From assembly GCF_019139535.1 (NCBI RefSeq), contig NZ_CP077073.1:3934501-3998500 (forward strand): a DNA stretch of 64,000 nucleotides, given 5' to 3'. A program made the position numbers and the translations under genes. Position 1 is the first letter of the stretch, and every line of letters begins with the position of its first letter. Source of the stretch: Pseudomonas muyukensis. GTDB taxonomy: Bacteria; Pseudomonadota; Gammaproteobacteria; Pseudomonadales; Pseudomonadaceae. Positions 29,445-46,187 of this stretch are shown piece by piece. The notes under the pieces were generated by a model. That model was not told where the DNA came from. It did no database searches and saw only the letters and a program-made list of their open reading frames with translations.

Positions 29445-30503
29445 TTAACCGATGGCCACGTCGGCGCTTTTCAGCGCGACGGCCATGGCGGTGAGTATTT
29501 TTCGCGGGCCGGTGTACTCGTTGCGTGCGTGCACCGTGAGAATGTTGTCCAGCAGCACCACGTCGCCGGTCTGCCACGGGAACTGCACCATGACCTCGCG
29601 ATAGATCTGCTGGAGATGGGTGATGTAAGCCTCGGGTATTGCCGAGCCATCACCGAAGAAGGTGTTCTGCGGCAGCTCCATGGGCTCGAACTCGGCGATC
29701 AGGCTGGCGCGGATGCTGTCGGGCAGGGTCAGGGCGTTGAAGAAGGTGCCGTGGTTGAACCAGACGGTTTCGCCAGTGCGCGGGTGGCGCACCAGCGCCG
29801 GCCCGCGCTGGCGGGTACGCAGGCGATTGCCCGGCTTCCACTCAGGCTCAACGCCGATCTTCGCGCAGTAGGCCTCGACCGCCGCGCGGTCGTCGGTCTG
29901 GAACACGGTCTGCCAGGGCAGGCCCATGCCGTCGCCATAGTTGCGCACATAGAGGATGCCCTTGCGGGCGAACGCTTCGCGCACCTCAGGGTCGATCCGC
30001 TCGAGGATCAGCCGGGTATCGCCCAGCGGCGTCTCGCCGCCGGTTTGCGACGGCAGGTCGCAATAGAAATACAGGTGCAACGGAAACACCGGCGAATAGG
30101 AGTGCTCGTTGTGCGGGAAGATCTTCTCCGGCGCCGGGTAGTCGGTAGAGCTGTAGACATTCAGCTTGCGCGTGATCTGGGTGCGCGGCGAGGCGCGGAA
30201 CAGGTACTCCAGGGCGCCGCCGGAAATCGCGTCGATGCAGCGGTTGAAGGTGTCGATGTCCTGCACGTCGAAGCCGCGGAACAGGATCGCCGCATGCTTG
30301 TCCAGCTGCGCCTCGATCAGCGCACGGTTCTCGCCCGCCCACTGCACCAGGCCCACCCCCGGCACGCTGGGCTGGCACAGCAACGGCATCGAGCCGCCCT
30401 CGAACAGCGGCGAGAAACTCACCAGCCGTTGCGGATCGACACTCAGGCCCTTGCGCCTGCCCCTGGCCAGAGCCGGTATGCCGTGCGACTCGAAATTCGA
30501 CAT
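29445..30503 (-). CDS. SyrP-like Fe(II)/2-oxoglutarate-dependent amino-acid beta-hydroxylase
   Basis: A 352-residue TauD/TfdA-superfamily dioxygenase resembling SyrP and the beta-hydroxylases of siderophore clusters. The iron triad is visible as H131-x-E133 (FPHNEHSYSP) and H325 (LTVHARN); R334 (TGPRKIL) should bind the 2-oxoglutarate carboxylate. It is expected to hydroxylate the beta carbon of an amino acid held on a carrier domain, giving a hydroxycarboxylate or hydroxy-imidazole iron ligand. It sits in the operon between two NRPS genes, 13 bp before the interface-A-T synthetase, its likely partner. GGAAGG lies upstream of the ATG. The substrate (His rather than Asp) is inferred from the neighbouring A-domain code. 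Confidence 0.88.
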   Translation of the reverse strand: MSNFESHGIPALARGRRKGLSVDPQRLVSFSPLFEGGSMPLLCQPSVPGVGLVQWAGENRALIEAQLDKHAAILFRGFDVQDIDTFNRCIDAISGGALEYLFRASPRTQITRKLNVYSSTDYPAPEKIFPHNEHSYSPVFPLHLYFYCDLPSQTGGETPLGDTRLILERIDPEVREAFARKGILYVRNYGDGMGLPWQTVFQTDDRAAVEAYCAKIGVEPEWKPGNRLRTRQRGPALVRHPRTGETVWFNHGTFFNALTLPDSIRASLIAEFEPMELPQNTFFGDGSAIPEAYITHLQQIYREVMVQFPWQTGDVVLLDNILTVHARNEYTGPRKILTAMAVALKSADVAIG

Positions 30504-30531
30504 TTGACACCTTCCATTCGCTGATTCGACA

Positions 30532-30567
30532 TTGGCGACTGCGCCAACTCCACGCCCCCGCAGGGGC
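30532..30567 (-). other. two hairpins between first NRPS and hydroxylase genes
   Basis: The 69-bp gap holds TTGGCG-ACTG-CGCCAA (30532-30547) and GCCCC-CGCA-GGGGC (30554-30567). Neither is followed by a T run, so they are more likely mRNA-processing or stability elements inside the operon than terminators. Confidence 0.4.
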
Positions 30568-30572
30568 TTTCG

Positions 30573-39764
<9,192 letters not shown>

Positions 39765-39819
39765 CGGCGTATTTCCGTAGACGAGGGGTCATCGGGCAAG
39801 GCCCGGTCATCCCTACCAA

Positions 39820-39843
39820 ACGGATACTAGGGTGGAAAAATTA
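39820..39843 (-). promoter_or_regulatory. PvdS/PfrI-type iron-starvation (IS) box for the NRPS operon
   Basis: On the minus strand TAATT (39843-39839), exactly 16 nt, then CGT (39822-39820). This matches the TAAAT-N16-CGT promoter recognised by the pyoverdine ECF sigma factor with one base changed. It lies about 55 bp before the first NRPS start. The same TAATT variant with the same spacing occurs before the MbtH gene. Confidence 0.75.
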
Positions 39844-39912
39844 CCGCGCGGCGCTGCCGCCGGGGCCGCACTTCCCGGCCCGCTGAAACATTTACTTTCA
39901 CTTTCTCAAGCG

Positions 39913-39931
39913 GAATTCTCATTCTCATCCG
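39913..39931. promoter_or_regulatory. candidate Fur box upstream of fpvG
   Basis: On the minus strand two hexamers GAGAAT-GAGAAT match the (GATAAT) Fur array at 10 of 12 positions; the third hexamer is poor. The site is about 70 bp before fpvG and in the shared control region with the NRPS operon. No TAAAT/TAATT-N16-CGT box was found pointing towards fpvG. Direct Fur repression of the fpv operon is the simplest reading. Confidence 0.5.
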
Positions 39932-39999
39932 TCCTATTAGTTGCAGCCGTATGGTTGAGCCTTGCCTCGACCCCACTTTCGTCCAGCAAAGAATGACCG

Positions 40000-41199
40000 A
40001 TGGCCCAACAACCGAAAAAATCCAAATCCAGGCTGTGGTTCCTGGTGCACAGCTGGCTTGCCCTGCCGATCTGGTTCTTCGTGCTCATCGTGTGCTTCAC
40101 CGGCATGCTGGCCGTGGTGAGCCAGGAGATCGTCTGGCTGGCCAACCCCGATGTGCGCGCCAGCAAACCGCACGACGACGCGCCGCGCTTGAGTTTCCAG
40201 GAGGTCCTGGAGCGCATGCAGCAGAGCAACCCGGAAATCGCCGTGCGCTTCCTCAGCCAACCGGACGGTTCGCACTTCGCCCTCCACGCCGGGGTGACCC
40301 TGCCCGACGGCTCGCTGCCGATCCTCTACGTCAACCCCTATACCGGCGCGATCCAGGGCAAGAGCCCGGACTTCAACTTCGAAGGCTTCACCCGGGCGCT
40401 GCACGGCTGGTGGCTGGTGCCCTTCACCAGCGGCTACAGCTGGGGCTGGTACCTGGTGTCGCTGCTGGGCCTGCCGATGCTCGCCTCGCTGGTGACCGGA
40501 CTGGTGGTGTACAAGAAGTTCTGGAAGGGTTTTTTCAAGTGGCCAAGGCGCAGCCACGGCCCGCGCATCTTCTGGGGCGACCTGCATCGCCTGGCCGGGG
40601 TCTGGTCGATCTGGTTCGTCGCGGTGATTTCCATCACCGGCACCTGGTTCCTGATCCAGGCCATCCTCGGTGACAACCATGTCACCCTCTCCAGCGAACC
40701 CGTGGTGCCGGTGATCGCCCGCGACCAGGTGCCGCTGACCGCCGACGGCACGCCAGCGCCGCGCATCGGCGTGGACGAGGCCGCGCGTATCGCCACCCAG
40801 GCCATCGAGGGCCTGGACATCAGCTTCGTGTCGCTGCCCCTCACCGCCTACAGCCATATCAGCATGGGTGGCCGCGGTTGGTACCCGCTGATGTTCCAGA
40901 CCGCCGAGGTCAACCCCTACACGCGCAAGGTCGACAGCCAGTTCCTGCTCGGCGACCGTTCGGCCCTGGAGTTCGTCACCGAATCCATGCGCCCCTTGCA
41001 CACCGGCGACTTCGGCGGCTTGCCGATCAAGCTGATCTGGTTCTTCTTCGGCCTGGTGCTGACCCTGATGGTGCTCAGCGGCCTGCTGATCTGGACCAAG
41101 CGCACCGCCCAGGCCACCGCCGCCGCCCTCAAGCGCGCCGAACGCCCCGCACGGGTGCGCCAGCCCCCCCGTGAGACCCCCGTGGAGGCCCAGCCATGA
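40000..41199 (+). CDS. fpvG: FpvG-like PepSY membrane protein, ferripyoverdine reduction
   Basis: A 399-residue inner-membrane protein of the PepSY-associated TM family with four membrane segments (about 14-38, 147-172, 200-225, 345-367) and a large periplasmic part between the first two and after the third. It opens the eight-gene operon whose order equals P. aeruginosa fpvGHJKCDEF, in which FpvG acts in reducing ferric iron bound to pyoverdine in the periplasm. His residues within membrane helices (LVHSW, LHGWW, LHRLAG) are candidates for electron transfer. The ATG overlaps no other gene; the downstream gene starts inside its stop (ATGA at 41196). Function is from the family and gene order. 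Confidence 0.88.
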   Translation: MAQQPKKSKSRLWFLVHSWLALPIWFFVLIVCFTGMLAVVSQEIVWLANPDVRASKPHDDAPRLSFQEVLERMQQSNPEIAVRFLSQPDGSHFALHAGVTLPDGSLPILYVNPYTGAIQGKSPDFNFEGFTRALHGWWLVPFTSGYSWGWYLVSLLGLPMLASLVTGLVVYKKFWKGFFKWPRRSHGPRIFWGDLHRLAGVWSIWFVAVISITGTWFLIQAILGDNHVTLSSEPVVPVIARDQVPLTADGTPAPRIGVDEAARIATQAIEGLDISFVSLPLTAYSHISMGGRGWYPLMFQTAEVNPYTRKVDSQFLLGDRSALEFVTESMRPLHTGDFGGLPIKLIWFFFGLVLTLMVLSGLLIWTKRTAQATAAALKRAERPARVRQPPRETPVEAQP

Positions 41200-41735
41200 G
41201 CCAGGCAAACCCGTTGCCGCAAGGCGCCCTGAAACAGTGGTGGCTGAAATGGCGCTTCCACCTCAACATCCTGCTGATTCTCATCCCGCTGGGCTTCATG
41301 CCCAAGTACTTCGCCGATGCCAGCCTGTTCCGCGGCGACAGCGGCCTGGGCGCCAACCTGATCCAGGGCATCCAGGTGGACCGCTGGCGCCTGGACCTGG
41401 CCGAGCTGCGTGACGAGGCGCCGCGCGCCGACGGCCCGGCCGGGCATTTCAAGGCGTTCAACGCCGCCTTGTGCGCGACCTGCACCGAAGGCGTCAAGGC
41501 GATCTACCTGCGTGTCGGCAAGCCGCGCAGCCTGCGCGCCGCCGGCACCATCTTCTTCGGCGCGCCCTACCGCATGGGCACCAACCTGCCGATCCCGCCA
41601 CGCACCCGCCCCGACGCCGACCTGTGGATCACCCTCGAGGGCTGGGACGGCAAGATGTACCAGGCCTCGGTGCCGCTGGCCAAGGCATCGCCAGCCACCG
41701 CCGCCTGGCTCGCCAAACAAGGAGGCAAGAAATGA
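41196..41735 (+). CDS. fpvH: FpvH-like protein of the ferripyoverdine iron-release operon
   Basis: A 179-residue protein with one N-terminal membrane segment (HLNILLILIPLGFMPKYF, about 27-44) and a periplasmic domain containing a CxxC pair (ALCATCTEG). It overlaps fpvG by 4 bp and fpvJ by 4 bp. Its place and size match FpvH, an accessory of FpvG in periplasmic iron release. The biochemical role is not defined by the sequence. Confidence 0.82.
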   Translation: MSQANPLPQGALKQWWLKWRFHLNILLILIPLGFMPKYFADASLFRGDSGLGANLIQGIQVDRWRLDLAELRDEAPRADGPAGHFKAFNAALCATCTEGVKAIYLRVGKPRSLRAAGTIFFGAPYRMGTNLPIPPRTRPDADLWITLEGWDGKMYQASVPLAKASPATAAWLAKQGGKK

Positions 41736-42049
41736 AACAGTCGTTGCGCAGGCTCGCCCTGCCCCTCTTGGCCCTGGCCGCCACCCCGGCGCTGGCGCAC
41801 AACCCGATGTGCGAATGCACCGAGACCGGCGAGCAGGTCACCTGCAAGGGCGGCTTTTCCGACGGCAGCGGTGCGCCGGGGGTGACCCTGGACGTGATCG
41901 GCTACGACGAGCAAGTGCTGCTGGCCAGCAAGCTCGGCGACGATTCGACCCTGACCTTCAAGCGCCCGGACGGTGAGTTCTACGTGCTGTTCGACGCCGG
42001 CCCCGGCCACGTGGTGGAAGTCGACCACGCCGACATCGGTGCGCCATGA
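41732..42049 (+). CDS. fpvJ: FpvJ-like small periplasmic protein
   Basis: A 105-residue protein with a clear signal peptide (LALPLLALAATPALA, cleavage before HNPM). The mature part begins with a Cys cluster (MCECTETGEQVTC) and ends acidic with His, features that could bind metal. The ATG at 41732 overlaps the fpvH stop. Position matches fpvJ in the fpvGHJKCDEF operon, whose proteins form a periplasmic/inner-membrane complex handling iron from pyoverdine. Confidence 0.8.
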   Translation: MKQSLRRLALPLLALAATPALAHNPMCECTETGEQVTCKGGFSDGSGAPGVTLDVIGYDEQVLLASKLGDDSTLTFKRPDGEFYVLFDAGPGHVVEVDHADIGAP

Positions 42050-42615
42050 GCCGCGCCCAGCTGGTGCGCCCGGCCGGCGCCGGGCATGAAACCCTCTACG
42101 TGCTGCTGGCCGCCGCGCTGATCGTGCTGCTGGCGGCCAGCGTGGTGAGCCTGCGCGGCGAGCACGAGGACACGCCGACCCTCGCCGCCCACCAGCTCGA
42201 CGCGCGCCGCGACCTCAACGCCGCCGAACAGGGTATCCATACCGACCTGTGGGTGGCGGTCGACGAGATCCGCCTGCTGAACGAGGACAACGGCGTGGCG
42301 CCCGAGGCCGCGGCCCTGGCCGAGGAAGGCCTGCCGCCCTTCGTCAGCGACGCCAGCAGCCAGCGCCGCGGCGGCCACCAGTGGTCGCGCCTGGCCAACG
42401 GCGCCTACCTGGGCCGCAGCCAGGACGCCCAGGTGGCCGGCAGCTTCCTGCTGATAGTGCCCCAGGACGGCAACGCCCAGCCTGATCTCTGGTTGCGCCG
42501 CGACAGCAGCACGCAAGCCCCGGACGACCTGGCCGCCGAGGCGCTGGTCGCCGCCGGCTGGCAACAGGTCGTCAGCCACTTCGATGCCGGGGTCACCCGC
42601 CAACACCGCCACTGA
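42046..42615 (+). CDS. fpvK: FpvK-like membrane-anchored protein
   Basis: A 189-residue protein with a single N-terminal membrane helix (TLYVLLAAALIVLLAASVVS, about 16-36) and a periplasmic domain of about 150 residues. It overlaps fpvJ by 4 bp and is followed 16 bp later by fpvC. It resembles FpvK by order and size. No catalytic motif is recognised. Confidence 0.78.
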   Translation: MSRAQLVRPAGAGHETLYVLLAAALIVLLAASVVSLRGEHEDTPTLAAHQLDARRDLNAAEQGIHTDLWVAVDEIRLLNEDNGVAPEAAALAEEGLPPFVSDASSQRRGGHQWSRLANGAYLGRSQDAQVAGSFLLIVPQDGNAQPDLWLRRDSSTQAPDDLAAEALVAAGWQQVVSHFDAGVTRQHRH

Positions 42616-42631
42616 ACCCAAGGACCCGCCC

Positions 42632-43540
42632 ATGTTCCGCTTCGCCCGCGCCCTGGCGCTGTTTCTGGTCGCCACCCTGCCCGCCCTGGCGGTCGCCGAC
42701 AACGGCAAGCCGCTGCGCATCGGCATCACCCTGCACCCCTACTACAGCTACGTGAGCAACATCGTCGGCGACAAGGCCGAGGTGGTGCCGCTGATTCCCG
42801 CCGGCTTCAACCCCCATGCCTACGAGCCGCGCGCCGAGGACATCAAGCGCATCGGCACCCTGGATGTGATCGTGCTCAACGGCGTGGGCCACGACGACTT
42901 CGCCGACCGCATGATCGCCGCCAGCGAAAAGCCGGCGATCAAGACCATCGAGGCCAACGCCAACGTGCCGCTGCTGGCGGCCACCGGCATCGCCGCCCGC
43001 GGCGCTGGCAAGGTGGTCAACCCGCACACCTTCCTGTCGATCAGCGCCACCATCGCCCAGGTCAACAACATCGCCCGCGAGCTGGGCAAGCTCGACCCGG
43101 ACAATGCCAAGTTCTACCAGCGCAACGCCCGCGCCTACGCCAAGCGCCTGCGCGCGCTGCGGGCCGAGGCGCTGGCCAAGGTCACCCAGGCGCCGGACGC
43201 GACCTTCCGCGTGGCCACCATCCACGCCGCCTACGACTACCTGGTGCGCGACTTCGGCCTGGAGGTGACCGCGGTGGTGGAACCGGCCCACGGCATCGAG
43301 CCGAGCCCTGCGCAACTGAAGAAGACCATCGACCAGCTCAAGGCACTGGATGTGAAGGTGATCTTCTCGGAGATGGACTTCCCTTCGGCCTACGTCGACA
43401 CCATCCACCGGGAATCCGGCGTGCGCATCTACCCGCTGACCCATATCTCCTACGGCGAATACACCAAGGACAAGTACGAGGTGGAAATGAAGCGCAACCT
43501 CGACACCGTGGTCCAGGCCATCCAGGAGAACCGCGCGTGA
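42632..43540 (+). CDS. fpvC: FpvC-like periplasmic metal-binding protein (cluster A-I)
   Basis: A 302-residue zinc/manganese-type (ZnuA/TroA) solute-binding protein with signal peptide (LALFLVATLPALAVA, cleaved near residue 22). Likely metal ligands are the His in FNPHAYEP and NPHTFL, plus an acidic residue in the C-terminal lobe (FSEMDFPS). In P. aeruginosa FpvC takes up iron released from ferripyoverdine after reduction and feeds the FpvDE transporter. The ATG at 42632 is chosen because it gives a normal signal peptide; an upstream in-frame start would add 16 unlikely residues. Confidence 0.88.
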   Translation: MFRFARALALFLVATLPALAVADNGKPLRIGITLHPYYSYVSNIVGDKAEVVPLIPAGFNPHAYEPRAEDIKRIGTLDVIVLNGVGHDDFADRMIAASEKPAIKTIEANANVPLLAATGIAARGAGKVVNPHTFLSISATIAQVNNIARELGKLDPDNAKFYQRNARAYAKRLRALRAEALAKVTQAPDATFRVATIHAAYDYLVRDFGLEVTAVVEPAHGIEPSPAQLKKTIDQLKALDVKVIFSEMDFPSAYVDTIHRESGVRIYPLTHISYGEYTKDKYEVEMKRNLDTVVQAIQENRA

Positions 43541-44286
43541 CCGCCGCCGCCAACCTCGCCGTGGCCCACGGGCCGCGCATCGCGTTCGACGGCATCGACC
43601 TCACCCTGGGCCGTACGCGCATTCTGCAAAACGTGCGCTTCGACGTCGCCCCCGGCAGCGTGCACGCCATCGTCGGCCCCAACGGCGGCGGCAAGAGCTC
43701 GCTGATCAAGACCCTGCTCGGGCAGATGCCGCACCAGGGCCAACTGACCTTGCACTGGCCGGGCGAGCGCGAGGTGATCGGCTATGTGCCCCAGGCCCTG
43801 GAGTTCGACCGCGGCCTGCCGATGACGGTCGACGACTTCATGGCCGCCATGTGCCAGCGCCGCCCGGCGTTCCTCGGCCTGTCGCGGCAGGTGCGGCCGC
43901 TCATCGAGGCGGCCTTGGCCCAGGTGGGCATGCTCGACAAGCGCAAGCGGCGCATGGGCGCGCTGTCCGGCGGCGAGCGCCAGCGTGTGCTGCTGGCCCA
44001 GGGGCTGATCCCCGAGCCGCAGTTGCTGGTGCTGGACGAGCCGATGTCGGCCCTCGACGAGGCCGGCATCCAGGTGTTCGAGCAACTGCTGCGCGGCTGG
44101 CGCCAGGCCGGCACCACCGTGCTGTGGATCGAGCACGACCTCGAAGCGGTGCTGCGCCTGGCCGACCGGGTCACCGGGCTGAGCCGCCAGGTGCTGTTCG
44201 ATGCCCCGCCCGCCGAAGCCCTGACCCCCGAGCGCCTGCTTGGGCTGTTTTCCGTTCACCCGCGCAGCGAGGGCCTTGCCCGATGA
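43537..44286 (+). CDS. fpvD: FpvD-like ABC transporter ATP-binding protein
   Basis: A 249-residue ABC ATPase with Walker A GPNGGGKSS (about 48-56), signature LSGGERQR, Walker B LLVLDEPMSALD and switch His in WIEHDLE. It starts with GTG overlapping the fpvC stop by 4 bp and itself overlaps fpvE. It powers the FpvDE importer of metal delivered by FpvC/FpvF. Confidence 0.9.
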   Translation: MTAAANLAVAHGPRIAFDGIDLTLGRTRILQNVRFDVAPGSVHAIVGPNGGGKSSLIKTLLGQMPHQGQLTLHWPGEREVIGYVPQALEFDRGLPMTVDDFMAAMCQRRPAFLGLSRQVRPLIEAALAQVGMLDKRKRRMGALSGGERQRVLLAQGLIPEPQLLVLDEPMSALDEAGIQVFEQLLRGWRQAGTTVLWIEHDLEAVLRLADRVTGLSRQVLFDAPPAEALTPERLLGLFSVHPRSEGLAR

Positions 44287-45182
44287 GTTTCGAAAGCTTC
44301 CGCCAGCTGGTCCAGGACCTGGCCAGCACCGGCTACCTGCCGGAGGCGCTGGCCTATGGGTTCGTGGTCAACGCCCTGCTCGCCGGCTTGATGATCGGCC
44401 CGGTGCTGGGCGGCCTGGGCACCCTGGTGGTGGTCAAGCGCTTTGCCTTCTTCTCCGAGGCGGTCGGCCATGCCGCGCTCACCGGCGTGGCCATCGGCAT
44501 CCTGCTCGGCGAGCCCTACACCGGCCCCTACGGCAGCCTGTTCGGCTACTGCCTGCTGTTCGGCATCCTGCTCAACTTCCTGCGCAACCGCACCGGCCTG
44601 TCGCCGGACACCCTGATCGGCGTGTTCCTCTCGGTGTCCCTGGCACTGGGCGCCAGTTTGCTGCTGATGCTGGCCGGCAAGATCAACGTGCACATCCTTG
44701 AGAATGTGCTGTTCGGTTCGGTGCTCACCGTCAGTGCCCAGGACCTGCTGGTGCTGGGCATCGTCGCGGTGCTGGTACTGGCCCTGGCCCTGCCGCTGTA
44801 CAACCGCATCATGCTGGCCAGCTTCAACCCGCAGCTGGCGGCGGTACGCGGGGTGGCGGTGAAGACCCTGGACTACCTGTTCGTGGTGCTGGTGACCTTG
44901 GTTACCGTGGCCTCGGTGAAGGTGATCGGGGCGATCCTGGTCGGCGCCCTGCTGGTGATCCCGGCGGCGGCGGCGCGGCTGGTCAGCCAGTCGCTGAAGG
45001 GCTTTTTCTTCGTCTCGGTGGTCATCGCCACCCTGAGCACCCTGGTCGGCATCCTCTTGCCGATCGTCTTCGACCTGCCGGTGCCCTCGGGCGCGGCGAT
45101 CATCCTGGTCGCCGGGATCTGCTTCGCCCTCGCCGCCCTGGCCCGCGCCCTCGTACCCCGCCTGCAAGGAAACCCGGCATGA
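44283..45182 (+). CDS. fpvE: FpvE-like ABC transporter permease
   Basis: A 299-residue ABC-3 family (ZnuB-type) permease with about eight hydrophobic helices and the conserved early segment GGLGTLVVVKRFAFFSEAVG followed by HAALTGVAIG. It pairs with FpvD. ATGA overlaps on both sides show tight translational coupling. Confidence 0.9.
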   Translation: MSFESFRQLVQDLASTGYLPEALAYGFVVNALLAGLMIGPVLGGLGTLVVVKRFAFFSEAVGHAALTGVAIGILLGEPYTGPYGSLFGYCLLFGILLNFLRNRTGLSPDTLIGVFLSVSLALGASLLLMLAGKINVHILENVLFGSVLTVSAQDLLVLGIVAVLVLALALPLYNRIMLASFNPQLAAVRGVAVKTLDYLFVVLVTLVTVASVKVIGAILVGALLVIPAAAARLVSQSLKGFFFVSVVIATLSTLVGILLPIVFDLPVPSGAAIILVAGICFALAALARALVPRLQGNPA

Positions 45183-46048
45183 CCCTGAACCAGCTCACCC
45201 TCGCCCTGGCCCTGAGCGGCCTGCCGCTACTGGCCAATGCCACCCAGGTGCTGACCACCCTGCCGGTGACCCACAGCCTGGCCAGCGCCCTGCTCGCCGG
45301 CACCTCGGTGCAACTCGAGCGCGCCGCCCCGGCCAACCTGCCGGCCAGCCGCCAGCCTTCGTACTTCAGCGGCCGTGGCGGCGCCAGCCTGCACAAGGTG
45401 GCCAGCCAGGCCGACGCGGTGATCGGCGTGCGTTCGATCTGGCGCGACGACCCGCTGTACCCCATGGCCCGCCGCAGCAATATCCGCATTGTCGAGATCG
45501 ACGCCGCGCGCCCGGTGGACGGTGCCCTGCCGGGGATCGCGGTCAGGGGCGAGGAGGCTTTCGCCAGCTACCCCTGGCTGAACCCGAGCAACCTCGGGCG
45601 CATGGCCGATGTCGTGGCCAACGACCTCGAGCGCCTGGCACCGGCGGACAAGGCCAGGATCCAGGCCAACCTGGCCGGGCTCAAGCGCCAGATGCTGGAG
45701 TTGACCGCCAGCAGCCAAGGCCAGTTGGCCGAGGTCGACAACCTGAGCGTGGTGAGCCTGTCCGAGCGCCTGGGCTACCTGGCCAGCGGGCTCAACCTGG
45801 ATGTGGTCGAGCAGCCATTGCTGGCCGACGAGCAGTGGGACCAGGCAGCGCTCGATGCACTGGGCGCCAACCTCAAGGGCCAGGACGTGGCGCTGGTGCT
45901 GCACCATCGCCAGCCGCCGGCCAAGGTCGCCGCGGTGATCGCCGCGGCGGGGGCCAAGCTGCTGGTGCTGGAGAGCGACCCGGAGGATACCGTGGCCGGG
46001 CTCAAGGCCAGCGTCGAGCAGGTGATCCAGGCCCTTGTCCAGGGCTGA
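45179..46048 (+). CDS. fpvF: FpvF-like second periplasmic binding protein
   Basis: A 289-residue ZnuA-like periplasmic protein with signal peptide (LALALSGLPLLANA, cleaved near residue 22). It is the second binding protein of the same ABC system. In P. aeruginosa FpvF binds ferripyoverdine and FpvC rather than acting as a simple metal receptor. Consistent with this, the metal-site NPH motifs of FpvC are absent here. It is the last gene of the operon; a REP pair follows the stop. Confidence 0.85.
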   Translation: MTLNQLTLALALSGLPLLANATQVLTTLPVTHSLASALLAGTSVQLERAAPANLPASRQPSYFSGRGGASLHKVASQADAVIGVRSIWRDDPLYPMARRSNIRIVEIDAARPVDGALPGIAVRGEEAFASYPWLNPSNLGRMADVVANDLERLAPADKARIQANLAGLKRQMLELTASSQGQLAEVDNLSVVSLSERLGYLASGLNLDVVEQPLLADEQWDQAALDALGANLKGQDVALVLHHRQPPAKVAAVIAAAGAKLLVLESDPEDTVAGLKASVEQVIQALVQG

Positions 46049-46068
46049 GCCGCTGCGCGGCTCGTTCG

Positions 46069-46160
46069 CCAGCAAGGCTGGCGCCTACAGGGTACGCGCA
46101 GGCCTCAACCTGCTGTAGGCGCCAGCCTGGCTGGCGAACCAGGCGGCGCGGGGATCGCGC
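46069..46160. repeat. REP/BIME pair after fpvF
   Basis: Two inverted REPs (TTCGCCAGCAAGGCTGGCGC, then CTACAG; and CTGTAGGCGCCAGCCTGGCT, then GGCGAA) face each other. They lie between the convergent fpvF and DUF1615 genes and could act as a bidirectional transcript end. Confidence 0.75.
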
Positions 46161-46187
46161 CCTTTCAGCAAACCCGCAGCATGCCCC

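Noticed and set aside
39844..39910. TAAAT on the minus strand near 39894-39890 as a second IS box.
   Set aside because: The bases 16 nt downstream are AAG, not CGT.
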